In this document: positions 11,865-20,870 of the stretch, in pieces
How positions within the stretch are numbered: the first letter of the stretch is position 1
Layout of the letters: each line of letters begins with the position of its first letter
Assembly (NCBI GenBank): GCA_023052935.1
Contig: CM041295.1
Location: 160,752,366 to 160,816,365 of the forward strand
Source: Piezodorus guildinii
Taxonomy: Eukaryota; Arthropoda; Insecta; Hemiptera; Pentatomidae
DNA length: 64,000 bases
Direction of reading: 5' to 3'
Position numbers and translations under genes: made by a program
The notes under the pieces: generated by a model
What the model was told of the DNA's origin: nothing
Database searches by the model: none
What the model saw: the letters and a program-made list of their open reading frames with translations, nothing else

Positions 11865-12590
11865 AAAACACGCGATTTTATTATTTTTAACTTTTGTTAT
11901 TATTTTTGTAAGAGTTTAAACTCGGCCATTCAGCAACTGAGGCCGCTAGAAATAGTTGCAAGGCGTTTGGGGAAGGGAGTGTTAATGAACGGACCATTCG
12001 TCGTTGATTTGCTAAGTTTTCAGCTGGGGATACCGACTTGGAAAACTTGCTCCGCGGAAGACCACCGTCCGTAATAGACAACGATGTCCTCAAACATACA
12101 GTAGAAAGAAAACCCTACCAAACAGTTAAAGGACTCTCAGCACAACTAAATGCAAGTGCATCTACCGTTTTCACACATTCAAAGTGTATTGGGAAAGTAA
12201 AAAACTCGATATATGGGTACCTCATGATCTCACAGAGCGGCAGCAAGACCCCATGTTTCAAAACATATAATGCAGAAATTAAAAGAACTGGGCTACGAAG
12301 TTCTTCCGCACCCACCATACTTTCCCGACTTGATTACCCCTGCTCAGGAATTTAGACCACTTCGTCAAAGGAAAACTTTTTGAAAATGATGATCAAGTGA
12401 AAAGCGCGTTTTCAGATTATGTTTCACTTCAAAGCTCAGAGTTTTTCAGGTCGGGATAAAAAAGTTGGTGTCACGTTGGGAAAAATGTGTAGAAAAAGAA
12501 GGTAAATACTTGGAATAAAATTATCTTGTTTTCATATCGTACTTTTAATAAAAATCCTTAACTTTGAAAACGGACATTTCATGTTACACA
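11865..12590 (+). pseudogene. Mariner transposase relic with internal deletion
   Basis: Reading across frames, the N-terminal helix-turn-helix of a mariner transposase is visible at 11975-12220 (DLENLLRGRPPSVIDNDVLK, then the GKVKKLD-like hinge after a frame break). The C-terminal end follows at 12270-12510 (LPHPPYFPDL and GIKKLVSRWEKCVEKEGKYL). The middle, with the first two catalytic Asp residues, is deleted. The third Asp region survives as HPPYFPDL. A mariner transposase is normally about 345 residues and moves DNA by cut-and-paste at TA. Terminal inverted repeats are not convincingly seen. It lies inside repeat R-A. Confidence 0.8.
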
Positions 12591-13015
12591 ACCCAATATA
12601 TTCTTCCATAACGTACGCAACATTTTGGAAAATACATTACGTACCCAATTGTAAATAAGTAGTTAAATAAAATAAAATTTGTTATCAATCCATAAACTGG
12701 CATTGTTATCAAGAGTTTTTACTTAAAGATTATTTAATATAATAAAATAAACAGATATTTCACTTTAAACTTAATGGAAACACAATCTGTTGTTATTTCT
12801 GCGTTGTTAGCTGGGTTTTTTTTCTGTGTGTATATATAAAAAGCTAAAAATCGCTGGTGTAAGAAGGCATAATTTTTCTCCATTTGTTTCTTTTAAATAT
12901 AAGGTATCCATTAAAGTTAATATTGAATATTCCTACTCTTTTTCTCTTCTGCATCTATATAAAAAATCAACACGCGATTTTTGGTTTCTGTGATAAATTC
13001 TAGATCGGTCAAACA
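12591..13015 (+). repeat. Dispersed repeat R-A, copy 1 (second part)
   Basis: This stretch repeats the motif series of 11265-11530 (TTCTTCCAN..., ATTACGTACC, TTGTAAATAAGT) and then matches 57180-57570, including GTGTAAGAAGGCATA and the TCTATATAAAA...CGCGATTTTTGG block. It may be a second, partly tandem R-A unit or the far half of one unit split by the mariner relic. No coding sequence is present. Confidence 0.6.
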
Positions 13016-13263
13016 GTTCAATTATAAACATAAATATAAGTGTATATAAATAAAAACATAAACACCTTCAAAGCAGGGGCGACTTGCCAGAATTTTATTT
13101 GGACTTCGCTAAGAGAAAAATAATTCATTTAAGGACATCTTATCAGTTGAGTGTCCATAAAAGCTCTAACCTAATTTGATAGTAAATAGTAAAAATATCA
13201 GTAGATAACAAAAATTCATGGAATCATTATTATATAAAAGTTAAGTACTTTGACATTGTATAT

Positions 13264-13558
13264 AATTTTGGTGTTCGTGCTCGTTATTGTAAAAAAAAAA
13301 ATATTTTATTTATTCAAAAGTTACAAAATATCGATAATAACACTTTAAAAGACAATAATGACAATCTTGATAATAACAATATGGCTATACTAGATCTGAC
13401 ATAGATTACGTACCGTAATTACTGCGAGGACTTGAAGAGAGTGAGTGTGTTCCCTGGGAGAAGGGACAGGGTATATATAGGTTAATAGGACTGCTGAATA
13501 AGATTCAAGGAATATGGTGTGATCTGCAGGTGCACTATGGCCTCATGGTGGCGTGACT
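13264..13558 (-). repeat. 3' LTR of the errantivirus
   Basis: Same sequence as 20463-20757. On the element strand it starts AGTCACGCC, contains a TATATATA box (near 13472-13479 here) and two overlapping AATAAA poly(A) signals at 13305-13314 just before the terminal segment. In this copy the poly(A) signals are the functional part. The exact ends may shift by one or two bases. Confidence 0.93.
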
Positions 13559-13569
13559 CCTCCGTCCTT
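13559..13569 (-). promoter_or_regulatory. Polypurine tract
   Basis: The element strand reads AAGGACGGAGG directly against the 3' LTR. A purine-rich run at this place is the plus-strand DNA primer of LTR retroelements. It contains one pyrimidine, so it is a somewhat imperfect tract. The position supports the LTR boundary chosen. Confidence 0.7.
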
Positions 13570-13598
13570 ATGAGAGTGAAGCCCACTGAACTCTAAAT

Positions 13599-15236
13599 TT
13601 AAGGATTTGGGACGGTTTGTCTATTCTGTAAATATTGAAACCAAGCTCTGGCTCTGCCATCAAAACATTCAGGTGGTTGAGGATGGGTACTTGGATTATC
13701 ATTTGAAGGATTAGAACACAGTAATTCCAGTTTACAATACTGACGATAAAGATTATAGCATAAAAGATATAAACATATTACATAAAATATATAAGAAATA
13801 AATTGGGATACAGTTATATCATAAGGTTCTAATTCTTCTATTTCTATATTACTTAAGTCTATTTGTTGTAATTCCTCAAAAGTAAAATTTGTTGATACAA
13901 TAGTTTTATTATTAACAGAATGATAGGAAATAAAAGGAATATTTACATTGTCAACATAAGAAAGTGGTACATTTATATTTACAAATTTCTCATTTTCATT
14001 AAGATTAAGGAGGCTAGTAGATGGTAGATGATACATTTGTGTGTTTGTTACACTAGTTGTTACATTGCTAATATTAAAGGTTAAATATTGGTGTAATGTG
14101 GGTATAAGTTTGATTATAGGGTTTGTTCTTATTTCTACAGCTTTACAATCATTTAATTCTATATTCTTACATAATTCTAAAATACATTTGTCCTTAATCT
14201 CTATCATGTCTTTACAGTAATGATGATTATTGAATTTAATACAATTTCCATTGTAAAACGAATTTTTAAATCTAATGATTAGTTGTTCTTTAATCTTTAG
14301 AGTAATGACTTTATTATTCCTTGTAACTGGATATGACATAGCATAATAAGTTGTTTTTGGCAATGATTTCAAAGGGATTTTAATAAAATAATAAATTAAT
14401 CCTGTATCTGATAGGGAACAAAATGTGGAGCTAAGTAACCAGTTTAATTTTACATTTTCTGTGATTGGTTCTCCGAACGGTATGTTTAATTGTTCTAGTT
14501 CTCTAGTCGTTAATATGCTTGGATGGGTAATTCCTAATTTACATTGTTCTAAGGAAAATTCTATATCATTTAATTGATTTTCTACTAAATCTAATACGGC
14601 TAATAAATCATGATACATTAACTTAGTAAGAGCTAAATCTGTAAAATTATTTATTTTTTCTATACTATCCTTATATTTATTTAAAACAATTATTTCTTTA
14701 TTAAGTTTAGATGTTAATTCTTTATTTAATCCTAATCTAACATTTTCATTATGCTCTATGTGATACATATTTCTCTCGATTTTATTTAAAATATTATCAT
14801 ACTTTTCTTTGTCATCGGCGTCCATATTGCCGGTGAGCCAACTAATAGCATTGCCTAGTCCGTTAATTAAACCTCTTTTTGATCGGTTATTCCGATTTAT
14901 ATTTACAATATGATTATTTTTTTCTAATATCTTGTTATATTTTTGTTCAATAATATTATGCAAAGTTTTATATTCATTACTAATTGTTAATACGTCAATG
15001 CTAATCTTAAGGGTTTGAATTTCTCTTGTTAAATTTGTAAGATTCTTATAATGTAAAAATGTGTACCAATCTTCAATTATAAAAGATGGATTAATTTGTA
15101 CGATGGATGCTCCTGGTCCGTCAGATAAATCTTGTATTAGCAGGGTCTGTATCTGAACCGTAAGCGCTGCGATCAGAAGATACTTGAAACAATTCGTCGT
15201 CGAACTCAAAGTCATCTTGGCTGACTCCTGTAACAT
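13599..15236 (-). CDS. env: Errantiviral envelope glycoprotein (Env, baculovirus-F-like fusion protein)
   Basis: A 545-residue open frame. It has a hydrophobic signal segment at about residues 17-34, a furin-type site RSKR at 118-121, and immediately after it the fusion-peptide block GLINGLGNAISWLTG, the hallmark of insect errantivirus Env and baculovirus F proteins. Several N-x-S/T sites, a C-terminal membrane segment near 478-496 and a cytoplasmic tail of about 50 residues follow. It would sit in the membrane and fuse it with that of a target cell. The first 116 bases overlap the end of pol. A splice acceptor-like TTACAG at 15233-15228 lies inside the first codons, so translation of spliced RNA probably begins at the ATG at 15215 (residue 8). 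The frame is uninterrupted. Confidence 0.92.
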   Translation of the reverse strand: MLQESAKMTLSSTTNCFKYLLIAALTVQIQTLLIQDLSDGPGASIVQINPSFIIEDWYTFLHYKNLTNLTREIQTLKISIDVLTISNEYKTLHNIIEQKYNKILEKNNHIVNINRNNRSKRGLINGLGNAISWLTGNMDADDKEKYDNILNKIERNMYHIEHNENVRLGLNKELTSKLNKEIIVLNKYKDSIEKINNFTDLALTKLMYHDLLAVLDLVENQLNDIEFSLEQCKLGITHPSILTTRELEQLNIPFGEPITENVKLNWLLSSTFCSLSDTGLIYYFIKIPLKSLPKTTYYAMSYPVTRNNKVITLKIKEQLIIRFKNSFYNGNCIKFNNHHYCKDMIEIKDKCILELCKNIELNDCKAVEIRTNPIIKLIPTLHQYLTFNISNVTTSVTNTQMYHLPSTSLLNLNENEKFVNINVPLSYVDNVNIPFISYHSVNNKTIVSTNFTFEELQQIDLSNIEIEELEPYDITVSQFISYIFYVICLYLLCYNLYRQYCKLELLCSNPSNDNPSTHPQPPECFDGRARAWFQYLQNRQTVPNP

Positions 15237-18200
15237 TAGACGTTTCTATTTCTTTTATGACATTCTCAATATCTTCATCAGTTATTTCTGGGTTTTTTTG
15301 ACTTGTACTAGGTTTATTATTATTATTATTTGATTTCTTTTTCTTAGTGACCTTTTTCGGTCGTTTGACTTGATCAGGGTGGAGTTTTTTCTTTCTACCT
15401 TTATTTCTATTTTGAAATCTTTTATCAACATACTTTCCTTTTTCGTATTTAGGATCTATTTTCTTTTTCTGTTGTCTCTTTATATACACATCTTCCGGGA
15501 TTTCTATGTCTTCTCTATTTTCATTTAACTTGCCTATTTTTCTCTCTTTATTTTGTTCTATACCTTTCTTAGTTATTTCGAAAAGCTGCTTCATTTTCCG
15601 ATGGTACTCATGAACAAGATATTCTTTTATTTCCGGGGATTCATTATAAGTTTCATTAGTGATACCGAAAGTTATTTCGTTAGGGGTCATTTTAAGATCT
15701 TGATTAAGGGAATTATTATATGCTGTCGTTGCTTGCTCTAACTTATCTTCCTCTTTATCATCTTTGTTTTCTATGTTTATAAGTCTTAAAATTTCTAATA
15801 ACGAAGAGCTTGCTCGATTAAGCAATCCAAGAGAGTTAGGGTGATTGGGGGTAGTATAATGTAATTCAATATTTAAGTAGTTTAGAAAATCTTTAAACAA
15901 GTTATTGTCGAATTCTCTTCCGTTGTCACATGATATTTTTTGGGGTTTTGGAAAATATGCTAAATATTTTTTCAATACTTTCATGCTTTCTATGGCATTA
16001 TAACTCGTTGCGTAATAAGAAAATATTCTTTTGGAAAAAGTATCTACTATTAAATAAATGTAATAATTACTCATGTGTAAGGTATCAATCATTAAATCTG
16101 TAAAGGGTTTCTCAGGTGTGGGAGTAATTTTAAATTTTTGTTTTATAGGTCTTCTATCGTATTTGCCTTTTCCACATGTGTCACATTTGTTTATAATTTC
16201 TGTGATATGATCTTTCATATTGGGCCAATAAAATTTGGTTTTCAAAACTAAATATGTTTCATTTATACCTCTGTGGCATGTCTTGGCGATATGATAATCA
16301 AGGATAAGTAATTTCTGGTCTTCCGTGTTCTTTACATCTGGCAATAGTTTATAATATCTTTTAATTCTATTTGTGGGAAATTTTTCTCTAATGAGTGATG
16401 CAACTTTATTAAATAATGCATTATACCAATTATTTTCACTTTCTATAGAATCTGATATGGGTGAGCAGTATATGCCGTAAGTTATATTTGGTCTTAAGAT
16501 TTCTAAAAGTTTTTCTTCTATTTCAAAATCTTTTTCATGATAAGGCCAAGTAAATTCAATTGTTGTTCTTTGCTTATTATTGAATATTGTTTCGCGTTGA
16601 ATTTTCGCGTGTCCCTTTTTTATTATTATTTGATTTTTCTCAACATTTACTGGTCTAGATTTATCATCAACTATTAAGATTCTGTTATCGGAGGATTCTG
16701 TGGAGTGCTGCGTTGCTAAAGAAGATATATCATCTTGAATTATTTCTTGGTGTTCACCATTATTATTTTCTTCTATGTTTTCATCATTATTAATTCCTTC
16801 TAAGTTTTCATTGTTAGCTTCTTCTTGGGTTTCTTCTATTCCCATTTCTTGTAATAAATCTACGATTTCTTGTGAATAGTTATTAGGAGAATTTTCTGTA
16901 TGAAAAATATCAAATTCTGGTTCTTTTAATTTCCTTTCTTCAATAGGGTAACGGGATAAATGATCGGCGACTTTATTAGCCTTTCCTTCAATGTATTTTA
17001 TGTCATATTCGAAATCTTCTAACAATAATTTCCATCTAATTAATCTGGCGTTCTGTGTTTTACACGTTCTTAAATATTCTAAAGGTTTGTGATCTGAATA
17101 TATGAAAAATTTTCTACCGTATAAGTAGGGTCGAAAATGATTGCAAGCCCAAATAATGGCTAAACATTCCTTTTCCGTTGTTGAGTAATTTTGTTCTGCT
17201 TTATTAAGTGTTCTGGATGCAAAACATACAGGGAGTTCTTTTCCATCTTTCTTCTGTGCTAATACTGCACCAATGGCGAAATTACTTGCGTCAGTTGTTA
17301 AGAAAAAGTCCTGATTGAAATCTGGAATTTGCAAAATGGGGCTACTACATACAAGTTGTTTCAATTTCTCAAAAGCGTTTTCATATAACTCTGGTTTGAT
17401 TTCTTTTTGATCTTTTCGAAGACATCTCGTTAATGGGGAAGCTATCTTTGCGTAATTTGGTATCATTTTCCTATAGAAACCAGTTAATCCTAAAAAGCTT
17501 TTAATTTCTTTTTCATTTTTAGGGAGTTTAAAATCTTTTACTGCTTTTATCTTTTCTGGATTAGGTTCTATGCCGCGTTCGCTGATAATATGTCCGAGGA
17601 ATAACAATTCTTTCTTGCAAAATTCTGTCTTATCGAGCTGAATCTTTAAGTTATGTTTTTCTAACTTTTTAAGAGTTTCTTCTAAATGTTTCCAATGATC
17701 TTTGTAATTTTCAGAAAAAATTATAATATCGTCCATATAGACTAAAACGTTAATAGAATCTGAAAAAATGATATTCATGGCTCTTTGAAACGTTGCTGGG
17801 GCATTACTGAGTCCAAATGGCATGCGAAGGAATTCAAAGTGGCCTTGATCTGTAGAAAATGCTGTTTTTGGGATAGAACTTTCTTCGACTTTTATTTGAT
17901 GGAAGCCTGAGCAAAGGTCCATTGCTGTAAATATCGTCGCTTTTCCTAATTTGCCTAAAAGGTCTTCAATATTAGGAATGGGGAATTTATCCGGGGTTGT
18001 TTCTCGATTTAATTTCCTGTAATCAATCACCATTCGTATTTTTCTTTTTCCTGATGCGTCTGGCTTTTTCGGGACAATCCAAACGGGAGAATTGTAAGGG
18101 GAATTGCTGGGTCTTATTATTTTGGATTCTAACATCTTTTTAATTTCTTCCTTAATATTTTCTTTGAATTGGTGGGGATATCTGTAATTTTTCGAATATA

Positions 18201-19011
18201 TCGGGTCTTCGGTTTTTGTTTTAATCTTATGCTCCAATAAATCAGTGGCTGAAAGGGGATCATTTTCAGTCTTAAATACTGATGGATATTTCGATAATAA
18301 TTTAATTAAATTTGATTTTTCTTGAGGAGGTATATGGTCGGTTCTGATTAGTTGGGGGATTTGTTTTATTATTTCATGGTTTCCTTTTTTATTAGAATCT
18401 GTTAATTCTACTTCTTCTTTTTGCAAATAGTATAAAGGTAAATATATGGTTTCGTTAACTTTACTGTCGATTATTATATTTTGATCATAGATGCCAGGTT
18501 TAATTTTAATCTTATCATCTTCATAGTCAATAAAATATAGATTTTTATTTTGTTCTACTTTTATCTGATTTTCGCCTTCTTTCAAAACTAATTTTAAAAC
18601 TTCGTCTTCCATAATAAAATCAAACTCTGTATAGCGAGTTTTTATTTTGTTGGTTTCGAAATCGATATTAAATTTCATTTCCCTCATTGTCTCATTTCCT
18701 AGTAGTATTTCGTAATTGGGACTGAAATTAAATAGATAAAATTTTATTTTTTCGGGGTTTTTAAGAAAATTATTTCTGCAATAAACTGAAATAGATTCCG
18801 TGCCAAGTTCTTCTCCGGTTGCTGTTTTTATTGTAAAATTTTCTTTTTCTCTTTCAACATCTGGTGGTACAATGTCTGGTCTTATATAATTCTTCCAAGA
18901 TCCGGTATCAATAAGCCATTTACGATTCGCGTGGTCTTTAACATAAGGCAGTTGGCTTTTATTCTCTTCTTTTATGTGTTTTGATTGTCTGGCGGGCCTT
19001 TCTCTAAAAAA
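15121..19011 (-). CDS. pol: Errantiviral Pol polyprotein (protease, RT, RNase H, integrase)
   Basis: Pol is open from the slippery site at 19011-19005. The first ATG of the frame is only at 18687, after the protease motif WLIDTGS (coding near 18898-18909), so expression by -1 frameshifting is likely. Counting from that ATG (1,188 residues): RT with MVIDYRKLN at 219-227, FTAMDLCSGFHQI at 253-265, catalytic YMDD at 317-320; RNase H with TTDAS near 464-468 and SDHKPL at 531-536; integrase zinc finger with CDTC near 835-838; integrase core with Asp868 and Asp921. The third acid, expected 35 residues on, is Asn957 in the context GLLNR. That would disable strand transfer unless it is a family feature. 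A basic tail rich in Lys and Asn ends the protein, overlapping env. Confidence 0.93.
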   Translation of the reverse strand, partial: FFRERPARQSKHIKEENKSQLPYVKDHANRKWLIDTGSWKNYIRPDIVPPDVEREKENFTIKTATGEELGTESISVYCRNNFLKNPEKIKFYLFNFSPNYEILLGNETMREMKFNIDFETNKIKTRYTEFDFIMEDEVLKLVLKEGENQIKVEQNKNLYFIDYEDDKIKIKPGIYDQNIIIDSKVNETIYLPLYYLQKEEVELTDSNKKGNHEIIKQIPQLIRTDHIPPQEKSNLIKLLSKYPSVFKTENDPLSATDLLEHKIKTKTEDPIYSKNYRYPHQFKENIKEEIKKMLESKIIRPSNSPYNSPVWIVPKKPDASGKRKIRMVIDYRKLNRETTPDKFPIPNIEDLLGKLGKATIFTAMDLCSGFHQIKVEESSIPKTAFSTDQGHFEFLRMPFGLSNAPATFQRAMNIIFSDSINVLVYMDDIIIFSENYKDHWKHLEETLKKLEKHNLKIQLDKTEFCKKELLFLGHIISERGIEPNPEKIKAVKDFKLPKNEKEIKSFLGLTGFYRKMIPNYAKIASPLTRCLRKDQKEIKPELYENAFEKLKQLVCSSPILQIPDFNQDFFLTTDASNFAIGAVLAQKKDGKELPVCFASRTLNKAEQNYSTTEKECLAIIWACNHFRPYLYGRKFFIYSDHKPLEYLRTCKTQNARLIRWKLLLEDFEYDIKYIEGKANKVADHLSRYPIEERKLKEPEFDIFHTENSPNNYSQEIVDLLQEMGIEETQEEANNENLEGINNDENIEENNNGEHQEIIQDDISSLATQHSTESSDNRILIVDDKSRPVNVEKNQIIIKKGHAKIQRETIFNNKQRTTIEFTWPYHEKDFEIEEKLLEILRPNITYGIYCSPISDSIESENNWYNALFNKVASLIREKFPTNRIKRYYKLLPDVKNTEDQKLLILDYHIAKTCHRGINETYLVLKTKFYWPNMKDHITEIINKCDTCGKGKYDRRPIKQKFKITPTPEKPFTDLMIDTLHMSNYYIYLIVDTFSKRIFSYYATSYNAIESMKVLKKYLAYFPKPQKISCDNGREFDNNLFKDFLNYLNIELHYTTPNHPNSLGLLNRASSSLLEILRLINIENKDDKEEDKLEQATTAYNNSLNQDLKMTPNEITFGITNETYNESPEIKEYLVHEYHRKMKQLFEITKKGIEQNKERKIGKLNENREDIEIPEDVYIKRQQKKKIDPKYEKGKYVDKRFQNRNKGRKKKLHPDQVKRPKKVTKKKKSNNNNNKPSTSQKNPEITDEDIENVIKEIETSNVTGVSQDDFEFDDELFQVSSDRSAYGSDTDPANTRFI
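15228..15233 (-). promoter_or_regulatory. Putative env splice acceptor
   Basis: The element strand reads CTAATGTTACAG followed by GAG. A branch-like CTAAT sits ten bases before the AG. Errantiviral Env is made from a spliced RNA, and this AG leaves the ATG at 15215 as the first start codon. It pairs logically with the donor at 20128-20133. RNA evidence is not available here. Confidence 0.5.
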
Positions 19012-20102
19012 GAATTATTTGGATCTAATTTTTCTAATTTCTCTCTTAATTCTCTGATTTCTTGGTCTTTCGGGTCTTCTTGCTGAATTTGGAAATTAGG
19101 CTGTTTCGGTTTATTCCCGAATGCGCTAACTGTTCTCATGGATACAGTTGGATTTTCATCTTTCTTATTATTATTATAATTTTGATTCCGGTATCGACCT
19201 GAACCGTTGAAATACCTTTGTTGTTCTTGACGGGGCCATTGTTGGTAATAATTATTATTATTATTATTCTGCCGGTAGTCTTGTGGAGGTTCTTGTTGTC
19301 GATATTGATGCTCTTGTCTTTGATTATGTGGGTTATACGGGTTATTGGGATTTTGCCAATTATTAAATCGTTTGTGATGTTTTTTATCGAACTTTTTCTT
19401 ATGGTCGAAGCCTCTTTTGTAATCATGTTCTCCGGGTCTTCTCATATTTCCCGAATTTATGAGGTCATCGAAGAGTAGATGGTTCTCATTCTGAATTAAA
19501 TTTCTCAAATCATCTAATGTTCTTAACTTTTCTGCTTTAGTCATAAGATATGTTCTTATGTGAAGGGGCATGTTAGTGTAAAAAAAATAAAGAATACTTT
19601 TCTCTAATGCGCTAATAATTGTTTCTCTATTTGGTGTGTTTTCTATCCGATGTTTAGAAATTATTAAAGTGCGGATCTTATCAATTCTTTGAAGGAAATC
19701 AAGAGGGTGTTCCTTATGATGTATTTTGTTATTAAATAATTCATGCGATAATTGTTCAATTGAGCGGCTGTCTCTGAAGGTTCTTTCGAGATAATTTAGT
19801 AATTCTTCAACACGACTAAATTCGCACGTTGTATTTATATAATCAGCTTCATCCGTAAGTTTTGCTAAAAGTTTACTTAATAATCTTTGTTCGTTTAGTT
19901 CCTTAAACGAGTTGTCCGGTTTACACACGATTTGGTAAACTTGTCTACAAACTGTCACGAATTTTAACAGATTGTGTGGATTTCCATTAAAATTAGGGAT
20001 ATGATCGTAGTCTGCCGATTTAATTTGAAAGCTTGCCATATTTGTAGTTAATATTAAATTATTTACTCGCAGGATTAAAGAATTTAAATAATCATCAGAC
20101 AT
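18972..20102 (-). CDS. gag: Errantiviral Gag structural protein
   Basis: A 376-residue open frame, the usual size for errantiviral Gag. The N-terminal part (HIPNFNGNPHNLLKFVTVCR near 34-53) matches the start of the capsid-like domain of gypsy-type Gag, followed by a helical region with a retained FLQRIDKIRTL-like segment. The C-terminal third is rich in Asn, Gln and Arg and has no CCHC zinc knuckle, as is usual for errantiviruses. It forms the intracellular particle that packages the RNA. Either the first ATG or a second at residue 22 could be used. Pol lies in the -1 frame. The stop is at 18974-18972, 31 bases after the slippery site. Confidence 0.9.
   Translation of the reverse strand: MSDDYLNSLILRVNNLILTTNMASFQIKSADYDHIPNFNGNPHNLLKFVTVCRQVYQIVCKPDNSFKELNEQRLLSKLLAKLTDEADYINTTCEFSRVEELLNYLERTFRDSRSIEQLSHELFNNKIHHKEHPLDFLQRIDKIRTLIISKHRIENTPNRETIISALEKSILYFFYTNMPLHIRTYLMTKAEKLRTLDDLRNLIQNENHLLFDDLINSGNMRRPGEHDYKRGFDHKKKFDKKHHKRFNNWQNPNNPYNPHNQRQEHQYRQQEPPQDYRQNNNNNNYYQQWPRQEQQRYFNGSGRYRNQNYNNNKKDENPTVSMRTVSAFGNKPKQPNFQIQQEDPKDQEIRELREKLEKLDPNNSFLEKGPPDNQNT
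19005..19011 (-). promoter_or_regulatory. -1 ribosomal frameshift site (T TTT TTA)
   Basis: In the gag frame the codons are TCT TTT TTA, giving the canonical X XXY YYZ heptamer TTTTTTA. Slipping back one base puts ribosomes into the pol frame, which has no stop from here to the end of pol. A GC-richer stretch follows, but I cannot define a stable hairpin or pseudoknot by eye. Confidence 0.85.
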
Positions 20103-20445
20103 AAAATTACAATAGTAAAGGAAATTAACTTACAAAAATTGAGTACGCTGTCAAAATAATCTTCGACGGGGTGTGAAGATCTGTCCTTGAGCTGGATACC
20201 TGACGACAGTGAAGTCCGGCCAAGGTTGAGTGCAGATAAGAGACTTTGCCTGCGTTGCGAGATGCTCGGGGTGAGTGAACTCGTCCAGAATCTGAAGATC
20301 TCGAAGTTGGTAGTCCTCGGTAGGTAAGCCAAAATCTTGAGTCTTCACAGGTGAGGAATCCTAGGCGGTAGTCCTAATTCTGGATTTGCGGAAAAAGTTC
20401 GGATCTGCGGAAACTCGGTTCTTAAAACTGCGATAAAAATATGCA
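20103..20445 (-). other. Errantivirus 5' leader
   Basis: A 343-bp untranslated leader between the primer-binding site and gag. It probably contains the packaging signal. Short open frames here overlap one another and look accidental. The splice donor-like site lies near its 3' end. Confidence 0.6.
20128..20133 (-). promoter_or_regulatory. Putative splice donor in errantivirus leader
   Basis: The element strand carries GTAAGT, a consensus donor, 25 bases before the gag ATG. Errantiviruses splice from the leader to the env start, removing gag and pol. The partner acceptor would be at 15228. This is inferred from sequence only. Confidence 0.55.
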
Positions 20446-20463
20446 GTCCCTGTTCGGGCGCCA
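20446..20463 (-). promoter_or_regulatory. tRNA-Lys primer-binding site
   Basis: The element strand reads TGGCGCCCGAACAGGGAC, 18 bases complementary to the 3' end of tRNA-Lys(UUU) including CCA. The first T is also the last base of the LTR. Gypsy itself is also primed by tRNA-Lys, whereas 17.6 and 297 use tRNA-Ser. The match is full length. Confidence 0.9.
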
Positions 20464-20757
20464 ATTTTGGTGTTCGTGCTCGTTATTGTAAAAAAAAAAA
20501 TATTTTATTTATTCAAAAGTTACAAAATATCGATAATAACACTTTAAAAGACAATAATGACAATCTTGATAATAACAATATGGCTATACTAGATCTGACA
20601 TAGATTACGTACCGTAATTACTGCGAGGACTTGAAGAGAGTGAGTGTGTTCCCTGGGAGAAGGGACAGGGTATATATAGGTTAATAGGACTGCTGAATAA
20701 GATTCAAGGAATATGGTGTGATCTGCAGGTGCACTATGGCCTCATGGTGGCGTGACT
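20463..20757 (-). repeat. 5' LTR of the errantivirus
   Basis: Identical to 13264-13558. In this copy the promoter part is relevant: the element strand carries CCTATATATACCC near 20680-20668 as a TATA-like box, followed by a pyrimidine-rich stretch where transcription could begin. The two overlapping AATAAA signals lie near the U5 end. Confidence 0.93.
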
Positions 20758-20870
20758 TATTACAATGTTTGCGCTAAACCTAGTAATTTTTGAGAAACGA
20801 ATATATAAGGAAAGCATTTGAATTTTGAATACCACGTCTAAATAATAAATTTTCTCTTTTAGAGAAAAAA

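Larger units (their letters stand above)
13264..20757 (-). mobile_element. Errantivirus (Ty3/gypsy-clade, env-bearing LTR retrotransposon), apparently complete
   Basis: A 7,494-bp element lies on the minus strand between two 295-bp LTRs that look identical base for base. This implies a recent insertion. In element order: 5' LTR (20757-20463), tRNA-Lys primer site, 343-bp leader with a splice donor, gag, pol by -1 frameshift, overlapping env, a short purine tract and the 3' LTR (13558-13264). The LTR begins AGTCAC and ends AATT, as in the gypsy/17.6/297 group. Both flanks carry TAT next to the LTR, consistent with the TATA-like targets of this group, but a full 4-bp duplication is not exact. 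All three genes are open. One integrase catalytic residue is unexpected (see pol). Confidence 0.93.

Noticed and set aside
20084..20332. Open frames in the errantivirus leader
   Set aside because: They lie in the untranslated leader between the primer site and gag and match no known errantiviral protein.
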